The notes under the pieces were generated by a model that had not been told where the DNA came from, searched no databases, and saw only the letters and a program-made list of their open reading frames with translations. A stretch of DNA of 64,000 nucleotides from NCBI RefSeq assembly GCF_002735905.1, contig NZ_PEBD01000004.1, positions 744,001-808,000 of the forward strand, read 5' to 3'. Below, one piece after another: positions 17,540-26,508 of this stretch. Every line of letters begins with the position of its first letter. Within the stretch, counting starts at the first letter, position 1. The stretch is from Williamsia muralis. Its GTDB lineage: Bacteria > Actinomycetota > Actinomycetes > Mycobacteriales > Mycobacteriaceae. Made by a program: the position numbers and the translations under genes.

Positions 17540-18061
17540 ATGAAAACCCGTCCGGTGGTTTTAATGGCTGTTGTTGCGGTCCTTCTCCTGGCCGGGTGCT
17601 ATAGCTATAACGACGCGGAGGTGCAAGTTCGCGACATCCCACGCGACAAAGCGTGGCGGGTCATAAACAATAACCTTCATGAAGTCGTTCCCTCGTGGGA
17701 TCCTAATTACCCGTTCCCGGAGAACCCATTGTCTCCTCCGCCCAACATGACCGGGTGCACGACCGGGAAGAACAGCTTTGCGTCAGGGCCTCCCTGGAGT
17801 ATGCGGGTCGCTCAGAGTTTGCTGGAGCCCACCCCTCTCGAAATTGAACAAATCAACATGGGTTTTGCTGCGCTAGAAGCTCGCCAATATTCGTATTTCG
17901 ACAATCCGGCAAAGCTTAATTCAGAGAACAAGTGGATCGAGAACGACGCTGGTTATGCTGTCCAGCTGTGGGTTGACGTCGGACAAGACGGCACCCGATC
18001 GTACGAGCTGATTTCGTCCTCATCCTGCATACGCTTTGATGGAGATGACCAGTACAAATGA
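17540..18061 (+). CDS. Lipoprotein, paralogue of the cassette-2 lipoprotein
   Basis: 173 residues from ATG 17540, with an in-frame GTG 9 bases earlier. The signal peptide MKTRPVVLMAVVAVLLLAGC ends in a canonical lipobox (LAGC). The mature part has a conserved Cys followed by a SGPPW motif (near residue 80) and a near-terminal SSSSC. The lipoprotein at 19635-20141 shows the same Cys-GPPW-Cys pattern, so the two are paralogues. Position directly after an effector slot suggests an immunity or accessory lipoprotein; this is an inference. Base composition is AT-richer than the catabolic genes to the left. Confidence 0.8.
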   Translation: MKTRPVVLMAVVAVLLLAGCYSYNDAEVQVRDIPRDKAWRVINNNLHEVVPSWDPNYPFPENPLSPPPNMTGCTTGKNSFASGPPWSMRVAQSLLEPTPLEIEQINMGFAALEARQYSYFDNPAKLNSENKWIENDAGYAVQLWVDVGQDGTRSYELISSSSCIRFDGDDQYK

Positions 18062-18139
18062 CTATTGCGAGGCGGCCCGCGGTTTGTAAGTCGTATGGTC
18101 GGAGGCCATAAAACGCGCCGTTCGCCAAAGCCGATGGAG

Positions 18140-18211
18140 GTGACTGTGGCGCGAGTAGGTCCAAGCGTTTCGCTGGCAACCTTGCTACTGACCGGCCTTC
18201 TGACGTCCTAG
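18140..18211 (+). pseudogene. Truncated lipoprotein signal peptide
   Basis: After a GGAGG-type site a short frame (GTG at 18140 or 18146) encodes VARVGPSVSLATLLLTGLLT, a lipoprotein-like signal core, then meets TAG where a lipobox Cys would be expected. It looks like the leftover start of another lipoprotein gene in this cassette array. Confidence 0.4.
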
Positions 18212-18231
18212 CGAAGAGATGGTGCTGTCCG

Positions 18232-18714
18232 TCAGCTTTTGCTGCTCTTCCACGCAATCAGAGTCTGTCCTGGCGTGCACTCCGTGATGACTAACACGGT
18301 CCGGTCCTGAGGGGAATTGTCCACCAGAATGCGGTCGTGTGCTTCGAATCGAGAGGCACGATCTTTCTCCGGACATGGGGGTCGGGGACTGTTGCACACC
18401 AGAATGTTCGCGAATGCCTCTGACAACTGCCCTGGGAAGTAGGCAGATACGTACGGATGCCACTGATCCGTGGGCATCAGGAACGATAAGTCAGTGCAGT
18501 TTCCCTTCGCCGAGGAATCGCTGTAGGCCTGAACTTCTTCGGCGCTGTCAGGTAGCGAGACTTTCAGTACAGTCGCGGCCTCCGCGGGATCGTCTGTATC
18601 GATGTCAATGCCGAACGCGCAACCCGTGACACCTGTCGCGACTACAAGAGCTGGGACGAGAGCGCGGACTGAACAACGCGGCAATAGTTGGGTCATTGCC
18701 GACGGTCGTCTCAT
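18232..18714 (-). CDS. Lipoprotein of unknown function
   Basis: 160 residues. The N-terminus has a basic stretch, then ALVPALVVATGVTGC, a lipobox with the Cys near residue 32. The mature part has several Cys (GNCTDLSF, LVCNSPRPPC, ITECTPG) and a 'HPYVSAYFPGQLSEAF' segment. It shares its orientation with the intact effector cassette further right and lies downstream of a start-less gene remnant. I do not recognise the family; a role as an additional immunity or accessory lipoprotein is inferred from context. ATG 18714 or the internal ATG at 18696 could be the start. Confidence 0.7.
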   Translation of the reverse strand: MRRPSAMTQLLPRCSVRALVPALVVATGVTGCAFGIDIDTDDPAEAATVLKVSLPDSAEEVQAYSDSSAKGNCTDLSFLMPTDQWHPYVSAYFPGQLSEAFANILVCNSPRPPCPEKDRASRFEAHDRILVDNSPQDRTVLVITECTPGQTLIAWKSSKS

Positions 18715-18758
18715 TGCGTAATCCTTTGTCTGCGTGTTGCATCAGTTGGCCGCACCCT

Positions 18759-19331
18759 CTACCTCGGCGTTGACCAGGAGGTGTTTCGGGTTCCGGATGT
18801 TCCGACTACGTCGAAGTTTTGACCCCAGCCTGCTCGGTGCAGATCGTTGAGATCAGAAGGTTCTGGGTACCAGTGCTTGTCAGTTGTGTCCCAGTTGTAG
18901 TAGTCGTACACGCTGGTCTGGTAGGAAACTTCATATCCATCTCCGTCTGAGCTAGGTATCGCAACGCCGCTGGACTCGAAGCTGTATGCATGCACTGCCA
19001 TGTACCAATCCGGATTCGAAGCCAATTCCGGCTCAAATCTGCCGTAATCGCCGCCGTAGGTTCCCTCGAAGACGACAGGCCCTTCATAGCCTGCTGGCAG
19101 CATGTTTCGGGTCTGCGCTAGCGAACTGGTCGCTTGATCGTCCGCCGAAGCCTTGAAACCGGGCATGTCGGAGAGCATGGCGTCGACATCGACCGTGTAA
19201 TCGCTCCCACTGTTTTTGAGGTAGTCATCCCCCCGGATTTTCGATTTGTGCGATGTGAACTTTAACAGATCAGCGAGAAGCTGCCCGGTTGCGATTTCAG
19301 GCGACTGGTTGCGGTCAGTAAAGCTTCGTCA
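18759..19331 (-). pseudogene. C-terminal fragment of a secreted effector-like protein, no start codon
   Basis: The reading frame is open from a stop at 19329-19331 to the stop at 18759. The first available ATG (19178) lies well inside the conserved-looking sequence. Upstream of it the frame already reads TGQLLADLLKFTSHKSKIRG and DDYLKNSGSDYTVD without any ATG or GTG. The downstream part is rich in Tyr, Trp and Asp (YGGDYGRFEPELASNPDWYM). It looks like the C-terminal domain of a larger secreted protein whose N-terminal part has been lost. I do not recognise the domain. Confidence 0.5.
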
Positions 19332-19634
19332 GTGGGTGGAGAATGTACCTTCGGGAACCGGTCTGTGAAACAGGGAGGATCAAAAGCATTTAGCGCGAGC
19401 GATTTTCGCCGCCTGGGGCCCCACAGTTTGCAGCGGTCCGACGCGCCGCAAATGGCAGAGCAAGCGCACACATGGCGTAGTCGTATTCAGTTCCAGTACG
19501 TCCAGCGCTGGCCGAGGAATCCAGATGCCTATTGGGATTATCTGGCTCAGACCGATGTTTTGGGCTCGCATAGCTCGATCGCGTTGCCTTCGGGGATTCA
19601 GTGCTGCCTAGGGCTCCTGTGAATCGTGCCACTA
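19332..19634. other. Gap with no recognisable gene
   Basis: About 300 bases between the start-less fragment and the cassette lipoprotein. Open frames here have no convincing codon pattern, ribosome site or motif. It is probably decayed cassette DNA. Confidence 0.5.
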
Positions 19635-20141
19635 TCAAGGCCTGTCGACCGTGCACGGACTCATCGAGAACACATCGAAGTCCACTCGGTCTGGGAGTTT
19701 TGAAGCCGAGATGCCGACGGTATAGCCACGGTCGTCCTTGTAAACGCGCTGTTCTGGATAGCTAGGAAGCGGGCCTTTTGGCTGAAGCCGATAACCATAT
19801 TCGGTAAGGGCGTCGACCCGTCGCACTGCCTCCGCGATCTGTTCCGGACGTGCGAGATATTCAGTGGCGCTCACGATCCATGGTGGACCGAGGCCGATCG
19901 CGTTCTTGTCGAAATTGGTGCACGGTGTCAGAGTTGCATGCTCGGGTGCGACGACAGTGTGTCCCGGATAGACAAGCCGGACGTTGTCGGTCACCACCTT
20001 TCGAGCTTCAGCCTCCGACTTGACCGCGCTCGGAGCGTCATCATCGCCGCCGCTCACAGAGCATCCACACGCCAACGCAATAGCTATCGCCGGGAGCATT
20101 GATGTACGCGCCCCGTAGATCATCTGGCGTTTATTTGACAT
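19635..20141 (-). CDS. Lipoprotein of the effector cassette
   Basis: 168 residues. The N-terminus carries a signal peptide ending AIALACGC (lipobox Cys near residue 28), then an Asp-rich linker. The mature domain has TPCTNFDKNAIGLGPPW and a final 'SMSPC', matching the Cys-GPPW-Cys pattern of the lipoprotein at 17540-18061. It overlaps the 3' end of the DUF1023 hydrolase gene by 11 bases, so it is translationally coupled to it. I infer an immunity or chaperone-like lipoprotein for the hydrolase. Confidence 0.82.
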   Translation of the reverse strand: MSNKRQMIYGARTSMLPAIAIALACGCSVSGGDDDAPSAVKSEAEARKVVTDNVRLVYPGHTVVAPEHATLTPCTNFDKNAIGLGPPWIVSATEYLARPEQIAEAVRRVDALTEYGYRLQPKGPLPSYPEQRVYKDDRGYTVGISASKLPDRVDFDVFSMSPCTVDRP

Positions 20142-21972
20142 CGATTCTCGGTCCTAACTCTGCGTTGTCGGTAACGACCGGGTTGCCGTAAGGGTCCTCG
20201 GCGAACTCGGGCAATGTGATTGGGGGTAGTAGTCCAGGTATATGAGGTAGTGTCGACCCGGAAATGCCCGGTAGTACAATCCCTTTGGCGCCATCGATGC
20301 CCTCGTCTAATCCGTCACCCTCGTCGCCCAGGTCCACATCTATGTTGTTGGACTCAATCCCGCGTTCGACGTATCCGGTGACCTCGCCGCCGCTGACGAC
20401 ACCGACCATATTCTGAAACGCAGTGGAGTCTCGATCGTTCCAGTAGTCTCCATGACCATCGGGTCCGAAGATGACTTCGCCGGGATGCTCACCGTTCCGG
20501 GCGCTGTAGTAACCGGTGTCAAGCCTGGTCACACCGGGGACTTCGTCGGTATCACCCCCATGCGGGTTCACCCGCTGATCGATGGACTGAGTAGCACCGA
20601 TCATGTCACCGGGCGCGGTCATCGAGAAGCGTTGAACGTCTGGGTTCGCGTTGTTCCAAGGCCCGTCGTAAACGCCTGTGCCCGCGGACGATGCGTACAG
20701 AATGCGATCGGCCCGGAGCCCCAGCTGTTCGGCCGACCCGACGACCGATCCGCCGTACGAGTGGCCGATGTACGTGACAGGCGTGCCCGGTGAATGCGCG
20801 TCCACTGCCCGGTCTATCTCCTTGCCGAACTCCACCAGCCCTGGCGCCATCGAGCTGGCATCGCCGGGAAAGGGCGCCTCCGAGATGAGCTCCTGGGGGA
20901 GGTCGCCGTTCATGTAAAGGAACACGGGAGAGTCACTCAACTGAGCAAGATTCCAGGCAGCGTTGTGGTTGGTGTTGCTGTCGTTGAGGTTCGAACCAGT
21001 GCCAGGTACGTAGACGCCCACTCCTTTGTTGCCGGGATGGAGTGTTCCGATCATCTCGATGATTCGGCCGTTGCCAGTCGGTGAGAAAGCAATGAACTGT
21101 TTGTTCATCATTCCATCGTTTGTACTGGCATTTTGGCCGTCATACGTCGCGGGCTTATCGAGCGCGCCGCCTGACTCGGGATCCTTGACAGGCGCCAACA
21201 TCGAGGCGAGCTGGTTGACTCGCTTCTCGTCAGGCTCTGCCTTTTGACGTTCATCGATCAGCGCGTTGCGGATGTTGATCTCGTTGGCTGCAATCCTCGC
21301 GGGGAAGGGAACTCCGTCCGTGTTGCCCATTGTTTCTGGATCGGCGTCGATGAGTGCTTGCATAGCGTCCGGGCTCAGCGAGTTGAGGAACGCTGCGCGT
21401 TCATCGGCCGACATGCCGGCCAGACCCGCCACCACGTCATCAGGATCGGCAACCCGCCCGTCCGGGAGCGTGATATCTGGCTGCCCGTTCTTCATGGCGC
21501 CCAGATCAAGGGCCGCGTCGGCGATCGCCTTTCCATATGTGGTGTCGAGGCGCTCCACCTCGTCCAGCCCGTTCCCTATGGTGAAGGCTAGATGGTCTGC
21601 GTCTGGCTTCCGTTTGGCATCTCGATGCGTCACATCTCCCGAGTCGGAGACGGAAAAGCCCTGCGCCAGCGCTGAATCGACCTGGCCCAGTGTGTACTCC
21701 CGCGCGTGAGTCAACTCCCGCTCCGCGTCGCCGAGTGCGTCTGCGAGTCGATTGAAGACGTTGCGTACCTCGTGTCCGTGATCCACCTCTTCGACCACTT
21801 TTGTGTTGGCGGCATCGTGTGTACGGCCGGTCCATTCGCCGGCGTTGTCCATCGCACGTTGCACTTCGTCCAGCGCGGCATCGAGGTTCGCGGCATTCGA
21901 GGCCACGGTGCTTCCCGCAGTTGACAACCCTCCGAGATTCCAAGCTCTGAGCTGGCTTATGGCCGGTCTCAT
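20131..21972 (-). CDS. DUF1023-family alpha/beta hydrolase, putative type VII-secreted effector
   Basis: 613 residues from the ATG overlapping the upstream stop (ATGA); a TTG one codon earlier is less likely. The N-terminal about 170 residues are helical and WXG/LXG-like (LDAALDEVQRAMDNAGEWTG). The middle contains 'LPDGRVADPDDVVAGLAGMS'. The C-terminal half is the DUF1023 hydrolase with nucleophile Ser405 in VTYIGHSYGGSVVGSAEQLG, followed by ILYASSAGTG, an Asp in TAPGDMIG and a His in 'GPDGHGDYW', so the triad appears complete. The predicted role is a secreted esterase/lipase-like effector. It is coupled to a WXG-like gene upstream and a lipoprotein downstream. Confidence 0.85.
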   Translation of the reverse strand: MRPAISQLRAWNLGGLSTAGSTVASNAANLDAALDEVQRAMDNAGEWTGRTHDAANTKVVEEVDHGHEVRNVFNRLADALGDAERELTHAREYTLGQVDSALAQGFSVSDSGDVTHRDAKRKPDADHLAFTIGNGLDEVERLDTTYGKAIADAALDLGAMKNGQPDITLPDGRVADPDDVVAGLAGMSADERAAFLNSLSPDAMQALIDADPETMGNTDGVPFPARIAANEINIRNALIDERQKAEPDEKRVNQLASMLAPVKDPESGGALDKPATYDGQNASTNDGMMNKQFIAFSPTGNGRIIEMIGTLHPGNKGVGVYVPGTGSNLNDSNTNHNAAWNLAQLSDSPVFLYMNGDLPQELISEAPFPGDASSMAPGLVEFGKEIDRAVDAHSPGTPVTYIGHSYGGSVVGSAEQLGLRADRILYASSAGTGVYDGPWNNANPDVQRFSMTAPGDMIGATQSIDQRVNPHGGDTDEVPGVTRLDTGYYSARNGEHPGEVIFGPDGHGDYWNDRDSTAFQNMVGVVSGGEVTGYVERGIESNNIDVDLGDEGDGLDEGIDGAKGIVLPGISGSTLPHIPGLLPPITLPEFAEDPYGNPVVTDNAELGPRIDVK

Positions 21973-22319
21973 CAACGCGGGGTCAGGTTGTTCAGTTGGT
22001 CAGCCGAGGACGAGTCAGTGGTGTCCGTGTTCTTGCTGAAAATTGAGACAGATGAAGCCATCGACGCGATGCGTGCACTGATCGACTTGATCGCGTCGGT
22101 CGCCGGCACACCGCACTGGCGGGCGGCGGCAAGAGTGTCGCTTCCCGTGCCTACTACTTCAGCAACGGGGGAGAAGTTCAACCCACCGATCGTCTCGGCA
22201 GCTGCCGACCAGGCGGTAGAGACTCCGGAAATCTCGTCGGAGTCGACGCCGAACTGAGGGGGAGGCTGCGGAACGGGTCCCGGCGCTGCCGGAATAGGAC
22301 CTGTCGGTTTTGGTGTCAT
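21972..22319 (-). CDS. WXG100/ESX-like small secreted protein, copy 2
   Basis: 115 residues. A Pro-rich leader (PIPAAPGPVPQPPPQFGV) precedes two predicted helices separated by a Cys-containing loop (AAARQCGVPATDAIKSISAR) and a Thr/Ser-rich tail ending LNNLTPR. The stop overlaps the ATG of the hydrolase gene, so the pair is co-translated, as for type VII secretion partner proteins. It is paralogous in layout to the protein at 17092-17418. No type VII core machinery lies in the window. Confidence 0.7.
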   Translation of the reverse strand: MTPKPTGPIPAAPGPVPQPPPQFGVDSDEISGVSTAWSAAAETIGGLNFSPVAEVVGTGSDTLAAARQCGVPATDAIKSISARIASMASSVSIFSKNTDTTDSSSADQLNNLTPR

Positions 22320-22469
22320 CGTTCCCCCCGTTTACATAACCGCCCTCGCGGCCAACTTGATCGCGGTCCCCACCGCGGGTCGAGTGTACCCAGCGTCTTA
22401 GACGCGACGACGGCCCGATCGGTTGCGAGCTTTAGCCGTCATCTGAGCAAACAGGGACCCGCCAGCGAG

Positions 22470-23207
22470 TCACTCCTCAACCCGCAACGACTGTTCCAGA
22501 TAGTCCAAGTTCTGCCGCATCCTCGCGATGATGCGGTCTGGCCCGGGTTCGGTTTCATCGGCGTCGGGTTCGAGAACGGAGCTGACGGCCATGTCCGCGA
22601 GTTGCTGGGCGACGTCGCGGTCGTCGTCGGTGTCTCCGGGGTGATGCCACCAGGCGATCCAGTTCAGCATTCCGATGATGCCGAGCGCCGCGACACGAGG
22701 GTCCGCAGCACGGAACAGCCCGGCTGCGATTCCCTCGTTCATCGCGGTGGTCATCTCCCGCAACACTCGACGACGGCTCTGTCGATAGGTTTCAGCCAAC
22801 GCCGGCGGTAACTCTGCTTCGGAACGGATGAGCAGACGGAAACGGTCTTGAGTCTGCATCTGGTGCAGCCCAATCGACATCGCCATCTCGCGGATCTTGG
22901 CAGCCGGGTCGAGGTCGGTGCGCTGGTTGATGTCGTGCAGCAACACCGCCGGCTCTTCGGCGATCTCACTGACCAGCCGGGCGAACAACTCATCCTTGTT
23001 CTTGACGTAGTGGTACATCGCCGGACGGGTCAGGCCGGTGGCGTCAGCGATGTCCTGCAACGTGGTGCTGGCCAGTCCCTTCTCGGCGAAGAGTCGGGTG
23101 GCCTGCTCCATGATCTCGCGCTCCACCAGCTCGCGGCGCGAGTTGCTGCGCACGCCCGGCTTTCCGGTCGCGGTCGACGGTGTCCCGTCCGGCGTCGACT
23201 TGGTCAT
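22470..23207 (-). CDS. TetR-family transcriptional regulator
   Basis: 245 residues from the ATG giving MTKSTPDGTPS. The HTH is clear: REIMEQATRLFAEKGLASTT, then LQDIADATGLTRPAMYHYVK at about residues 30-70. The ligand domain is long for the family and Trp-rich (MLNWIAWWHHPGD). It is the last gene of the minus-strand arm (hyuA, hyuB, ligase, flavoprotein, tetR), 20 bases after the flavoprotein, so it probably represses this catabolic locus with an acyl-CoA or aromatic ligand. Candidate operator sequences lie in the divergent promoter region at 30,954-31,208. Confidence 0.92.
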   Translation of the reverse strand: MTKSTPDGTPSTATGKPGVRSNSRRELVEREIMEQATRLFAEKGLASTTLQDIADATGLTRPAMYHYVKNKDELFARLVSEIAEEPAVLLHDINQRTDLDPAAKIREMAMSIGLHQMQTQDRFRLLIRSEAELPPALAETYRQSRRRVLREMTTAMNEGIAAGLFRAADPRVAALGIIGMLNWIAWWHHPGDTDDDRDVAQQLADMAVSSVLEPDADETEPGPDRIIARMRQNLDYLEQSLRVEE

Positions 23208-23226
23208 GAGCGAACAATAGTGCGCG

Positions 23227-24801
23227 TCACACCGCTGCCGCGTGAACGTCCTCGGCTGCGCCGTCGATCGCCGCCTCATCGACGATGTGCACCAGGTCCG
23301 TCCGCTGGCTCGCCAACCCCGCCGCCAGATCGCTCCGGTACGCCTCGGGGGCCTCCACGACCACAATCCGCCCGGTGTTGCGCGCACGTTCGCCCAGGTC
23401 GAGACGCGTGAGCACTGCGCCGCGATGCGGCGCACCCGTCAACCACACAACTCGCCCATGTAGGCCAGCGAGCAGTTCGTCAGCCGGATTGCCCCACGCT
23501 GATTCGAGGTCAACGGTGACGACAGCGGTGTCGGGATCCGACCGCAGCGACGCGTCGGCCAACCGGCTGTCGGCGAAGAACCCATCTCGCGCGAAGGGCT
23601 GCAGCAGCGTCCATTCGCTGACACCGCTACCCGGAACTTCGTCGGACGGCACGCCCGCGTAGTCGGCGAGCCCGCGTCGCGCCACGTCCGGAGCCGATTC
23701 AGCGAATCGATCCAGGCTGACCTTCCCAGCGCGGGTCATGTACGCCACCATCAGCTGGTCGACGGGCATGCCGGTGCGGGTGGGAAACGACTCCCACCAC
23801 AATTCGCTGCGGGTAGCGATGGTCTGCAGGTACTCGACACCAGGTCGGCGCGCAGCCTCGTACGCCGTCAAAGCCTCGTTCAGCGATTCTGACTCGCGCA
23901 CAGACTGATTCAGGGCGATGGCGTCTTCCATGGCCAGCTTGGTGCCAGACCCGATCGAATAGTGCGCTGTATGTGCAGCATCACCCAGCAACACCACATT
24001 GCCCGCATGCCAGCGTTCGCACGTCACCGTCCGGAACCTCAGCCACCGTGTGCGGTTGCCGATGAGGGAGTGGCCTCCGAGAGTGCCGGCGAAGGCATCC
24101 TGGAGATACTTCAGCGACTGGGTGTCACTGTCGGCGGGACCGGTGTTCTGCGTCGTGACGTCGAAACCGGCATTGCGCCAAGTGGTTTCATCGGTCTCGA
24201 TGAGAAATGTGCTCCGATCGGATGCGTACGGATACGCGTGGGCAACAAAGGTGCCGTGCTCGGTGGTGACCGGGGTGAAGATAGCGCTCGGCAGTGCGAA
24301 ATCTGTTCCACACCACAGGTACAAGCCCTTGCCGGTGGTGATGTTCGGGCGGAATTGATCCGACATCTCGGCCCGCGTCGGGCTACCGACACCGTCAGCA
24401 GCGATGATCAGGTCGGCGTCGAGGTCAGCGACGGTGCGTCGCTGTCCGAACTGCAGGCGCACACCCGCCTCGGTCGCGTGCCGCTGCAGCACATCCAGGA
24501 GCGACGTGCGGGCGATGGCCAGCAGTTCGCCGTGCGAGAGCCGGGCCACAGAATCACCGACCTGCATCGACATCTCATGCCCGTGAGAAACGTCGACGAT
24601 CGCATCGAGCGAGGCCGGGTCGGCTTCTCGGAGATTGCGCTGGGTCCGCGACGCGAGTCCCACACCGAAACCGAAAGTCGTATCGGGGGAGCCTTGTTCG
24701 TACACGGTCACTTCGGCGGCAGGGTGACTGCGCTTGAAGAGCCGGGCGGCGTAGAGCCCGCCGGGGCCTCCGCCGAGCACGGCGACACGCTGCAATTTCA
24801 T
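23227..24801 (-). CDS. FAD-dependent aryl-CoA monooxygenase, salicylyl-CoA 5-hydroxylase-like
   Basis: 524 residues. The N-terminus has the FAD motif VAVLGGGPGGLYAARLFKR, then FGFGVGLASRTQRNL. The signature GDAAHTAHYSIGSGTKLAME matches the salicylyl-CoA 5-hydroxylase (SdgC)/anthraniloyl-CoA monooxygenase group. Those enzymes are often longer because of a C-terminal old-yellow-enzyme domain; here a shorter C-terminal region of about 130 residues with no recognised domain replaces it. It would hydroxylate an aromatic acyl-CoA made by the adjacent ligase, nine bases upstream. The actual aromatic substrate is unknown. Confidence 0.85.
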   Translation of the reverse strand: MKLQRVAVLGGGPGGLYAARLFKRSHPAAEVTVYEQGSPDTTFGFGVGLASRTQRNLREADPASLDAIVDVSHGHEMSMQVGDSVARLSHGELLAIARTSLLDVLQRHATEAGVRLQFGQRRTVADLDADLIIAADGVGSPTRAEMSDQFRPNITTGKGLYLWCGTDFALPSAIFTPVTTEHGTFVAHAYPYASDRSTFLIETDETTWRNAGFDVTTQNTGPADSDTQSLKYLQDAFAGTLGGHSLIGNRTRWLRFRTVTCERWHAGNVVLLGDAAHTAHYSIGSGTKLAMEDAIALNQSVRESESLNEALTAYEAARRPGVEYLQTIATRSELWWESFPTRTGMPVDQLMVAYMTRAGKVSLDRFAESAPDVARRGLADYAGVPSDEVPGSGVSEWTLLQPFARDGFFADSRLADASLRSDPDTAVVTVDLESAWGNPADELLAGLHGRVVWLTGAPHRGAVLTRLDLGERARNTGRIVVVEAPEAYRSDLAAGLASQRTDLVHIVDEAAIDGAAEDVHAAAV

Positions 24802-24810
24802 CGATTGTCC

Positions 24811-26508
24811 TCACTGGTTCACGGGGACCGACGCGCTGAGCTTGCTCGCCACATCGGCGCGCAGCTGCTTCTTGTCGATCTTTCCCACGTTGGTTTGCGG
24901 CAAGGTTGTCAGCCATTCGAGCCGTTCGGGCCACTTGAACTTCGCGACTCCCAGCGCATTCAGATGGGTTTGCACATCAGCCATCGACAGCTGATCACCC
25001 TGTGCGGCAACGAGGTAAGCGCATGTTCTCTCGCCGAGCCGAGGGTCCGGCATCGCGACCACCGCGGCGTTGGCGATACCAGGATGCTTGACGAGCAGCA
25101 GCTCGATCTCCTCGGCGTTGATCTTCTCGCCGCCACGGTTGATCAGGTCTTTGATCCGCCCCTCGATCGACACGTAACGGACCCCGTCGATCACCGTGAC
25201 GCGGGCGAGATCGCCGGTCCGGTAGAAACCGTCGGACGTAAATGCCGAGCGGTTGTGATCGGCCGCGTCGAAGTACCCAGGAATGGTGTACGGCCCGCGA
25301 CAACACAATTCGCCCACGTCGCCGTCAGGAAGAACAGTCTCTGACCCCGGCTCGAGAATCCGGACTTCGTCGTCGTCGGCGACCGGAGTGCCAACGGTGG
25401 TCGATCTGGCTGACGCAGGCGCGTCCAGAGGTGTCACCAGGAACAGGCCCTCGGACATCCCGAACAGTTGGCCCGCCCGCTGGTCGACGTCACCGTCGGC
25501 TCGGGCGAACAACTCGGGACTCGGCTTCGCGCCGGAGAGCACAACAGTTCGCAGATGCGGTCGTGGTTCGTCGAATGCTGCGGTCGTCACTGCCTGGTAG
25601 TGCCCGTGCCCGATGAGCACATCGGTCGCGCGTTCTCGGGCCATCAACCGGAATGCGCTCGGCGCATCGGGAGTGGCCAGGACGAGGCACGCTCCCACCG
25701 CGTGTGCGGCATGCAATGCGCACGTGATGCCTGCGTTGTGGATCAAAGGGATCAGGTGCGCGACCCGGGTCTGCTCGGTCCAGCCAAGTCGCTCGGCGTA
25801 AAGCCGTGCATTGTCCCAATATTCGACGTGACGGCGGGGGATCACCTTGGGAACCCCGGTTGTGCCGCCGGACAGCTGGAACGCACAGACATCAAGGGGA
25901 TCGATCGTGGCCTGGATGCGTTCGACTCGTTCGCGTGCGGTGTCGTCCGCAATATCCGAACCCAAGGTTTCCACCGCATGCGTTCCGGCTGCACCGTCCG
26001 TCACCCCGACCGTCAGAACCGTCCGCATCGTCGGATGCCCGTCGGCTTGCTCTTGGGCGAACGACACCAGATCGAACGAGAGACCCGCCTCCACCACATG
26101 GGCGACCGCGCCCACGGCTCGACTGATGTGTCCGATCTCGTGCCCACGGTGCGCGGCAAGTGTTGCCACCGGCACCAATCCGGCCTTGAGGCACCCGTAC
26201 CAGGCGAGGACGGTCTCGATACGGTTGGTGGCCTGGAACAGCACGGGATCACCGGGTTGGAGACCCAGGTCGGCCAGCCCTACGGCGATCTGGTCAGTTC
26301 GCCTGCCCAGTTCCCCGTAGGTGAGTGACCCGGATTCGGTGACCACCGCAACCCGATCGTGATGGCGTTGCACCGTGTCGTGCAGTCGATCGGCAACGGT
26401 CCGGTCGGTCCACGACCCTGACCGCCGATACCGCTCGGCCCGCTCGTCGGGATAGTCGACCAGCCGAGCTCCCCAGCGGGAGCGGCCGGTCGGCGTGGCG
26501 ACCGTCAT
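24811..26508 (-). CDS. Aryl-CoA ligase / aryl-adenylating enzyme (ANL superfamily)
   Basis: 565 residues. The start ATG overlaps the stop of hyuB (ATGA); the longer open frame to 26760 lies inside that gene. It has the ANL core motif CAFQLSGGTTGVPKVIPRRH, the 'LIPLIHNAGITCALHAAHAVG' region, GDLARVTVIDGVRYVSIEGR, and the A8/A10 motifs LINRGGEKINAEEIE and LPQTNVGKIDKKQLR. The SGGTTGVPK variant and overall pattern resemble 2,3-dihydroxybenzoate/salicylate AMP ligases. With the next gene it suggests CoA activation of a hydroxybenzoate-like acid followed by ring hydroxylation. Confidence 0.87.
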   Translation of the reverse strand: MTVATPTGRSRWGARLVDYPDERAERYRRSGSWTDRTVADRLHDTVQRHHDRVAVVTESGSLTYGELGRRTDQIAVGLADLGLQPGDPVLFQATNRIETVLAWYGCLKAGLVPVATLAAHRGHEIGHISRAVGAVAHVVEAGLSFDLVSFAQEQADGHPTMRTVLTVGVTDGAAGTHAVETLGSDIADDTARERVERIQATIDPLDVCAFQLSGGTTGVPKVIPRRHVEYWDNARLYAERLGWTEQTRVAHLIPLIHNAGITCALHAAHAVGACLVLATPDAPSAFRLMARERATDVLIGHGHYQAVTTAAFDEPRPHLRTVVLSGAKPSPELFARADGDVDQRAGQLFGMSEGLFLVTPLDAPASARSTTVGTPVADDDEVRILEPGSETVLPDGDVGELCCRGPYTIPGYFDAADHNRSAFTSDGFYRTGDLARVTVIDGVRYVSIEGRIKDLINRGGEKINAEEIELLLVKHPGIANAAVVAMPDPRLGERTCAYLVAAQGDQLSMADVQTHLNALGVAKFKWPERLEWLTTLPQTNVGKIDKKQLRADVASKLSASVPVNQ

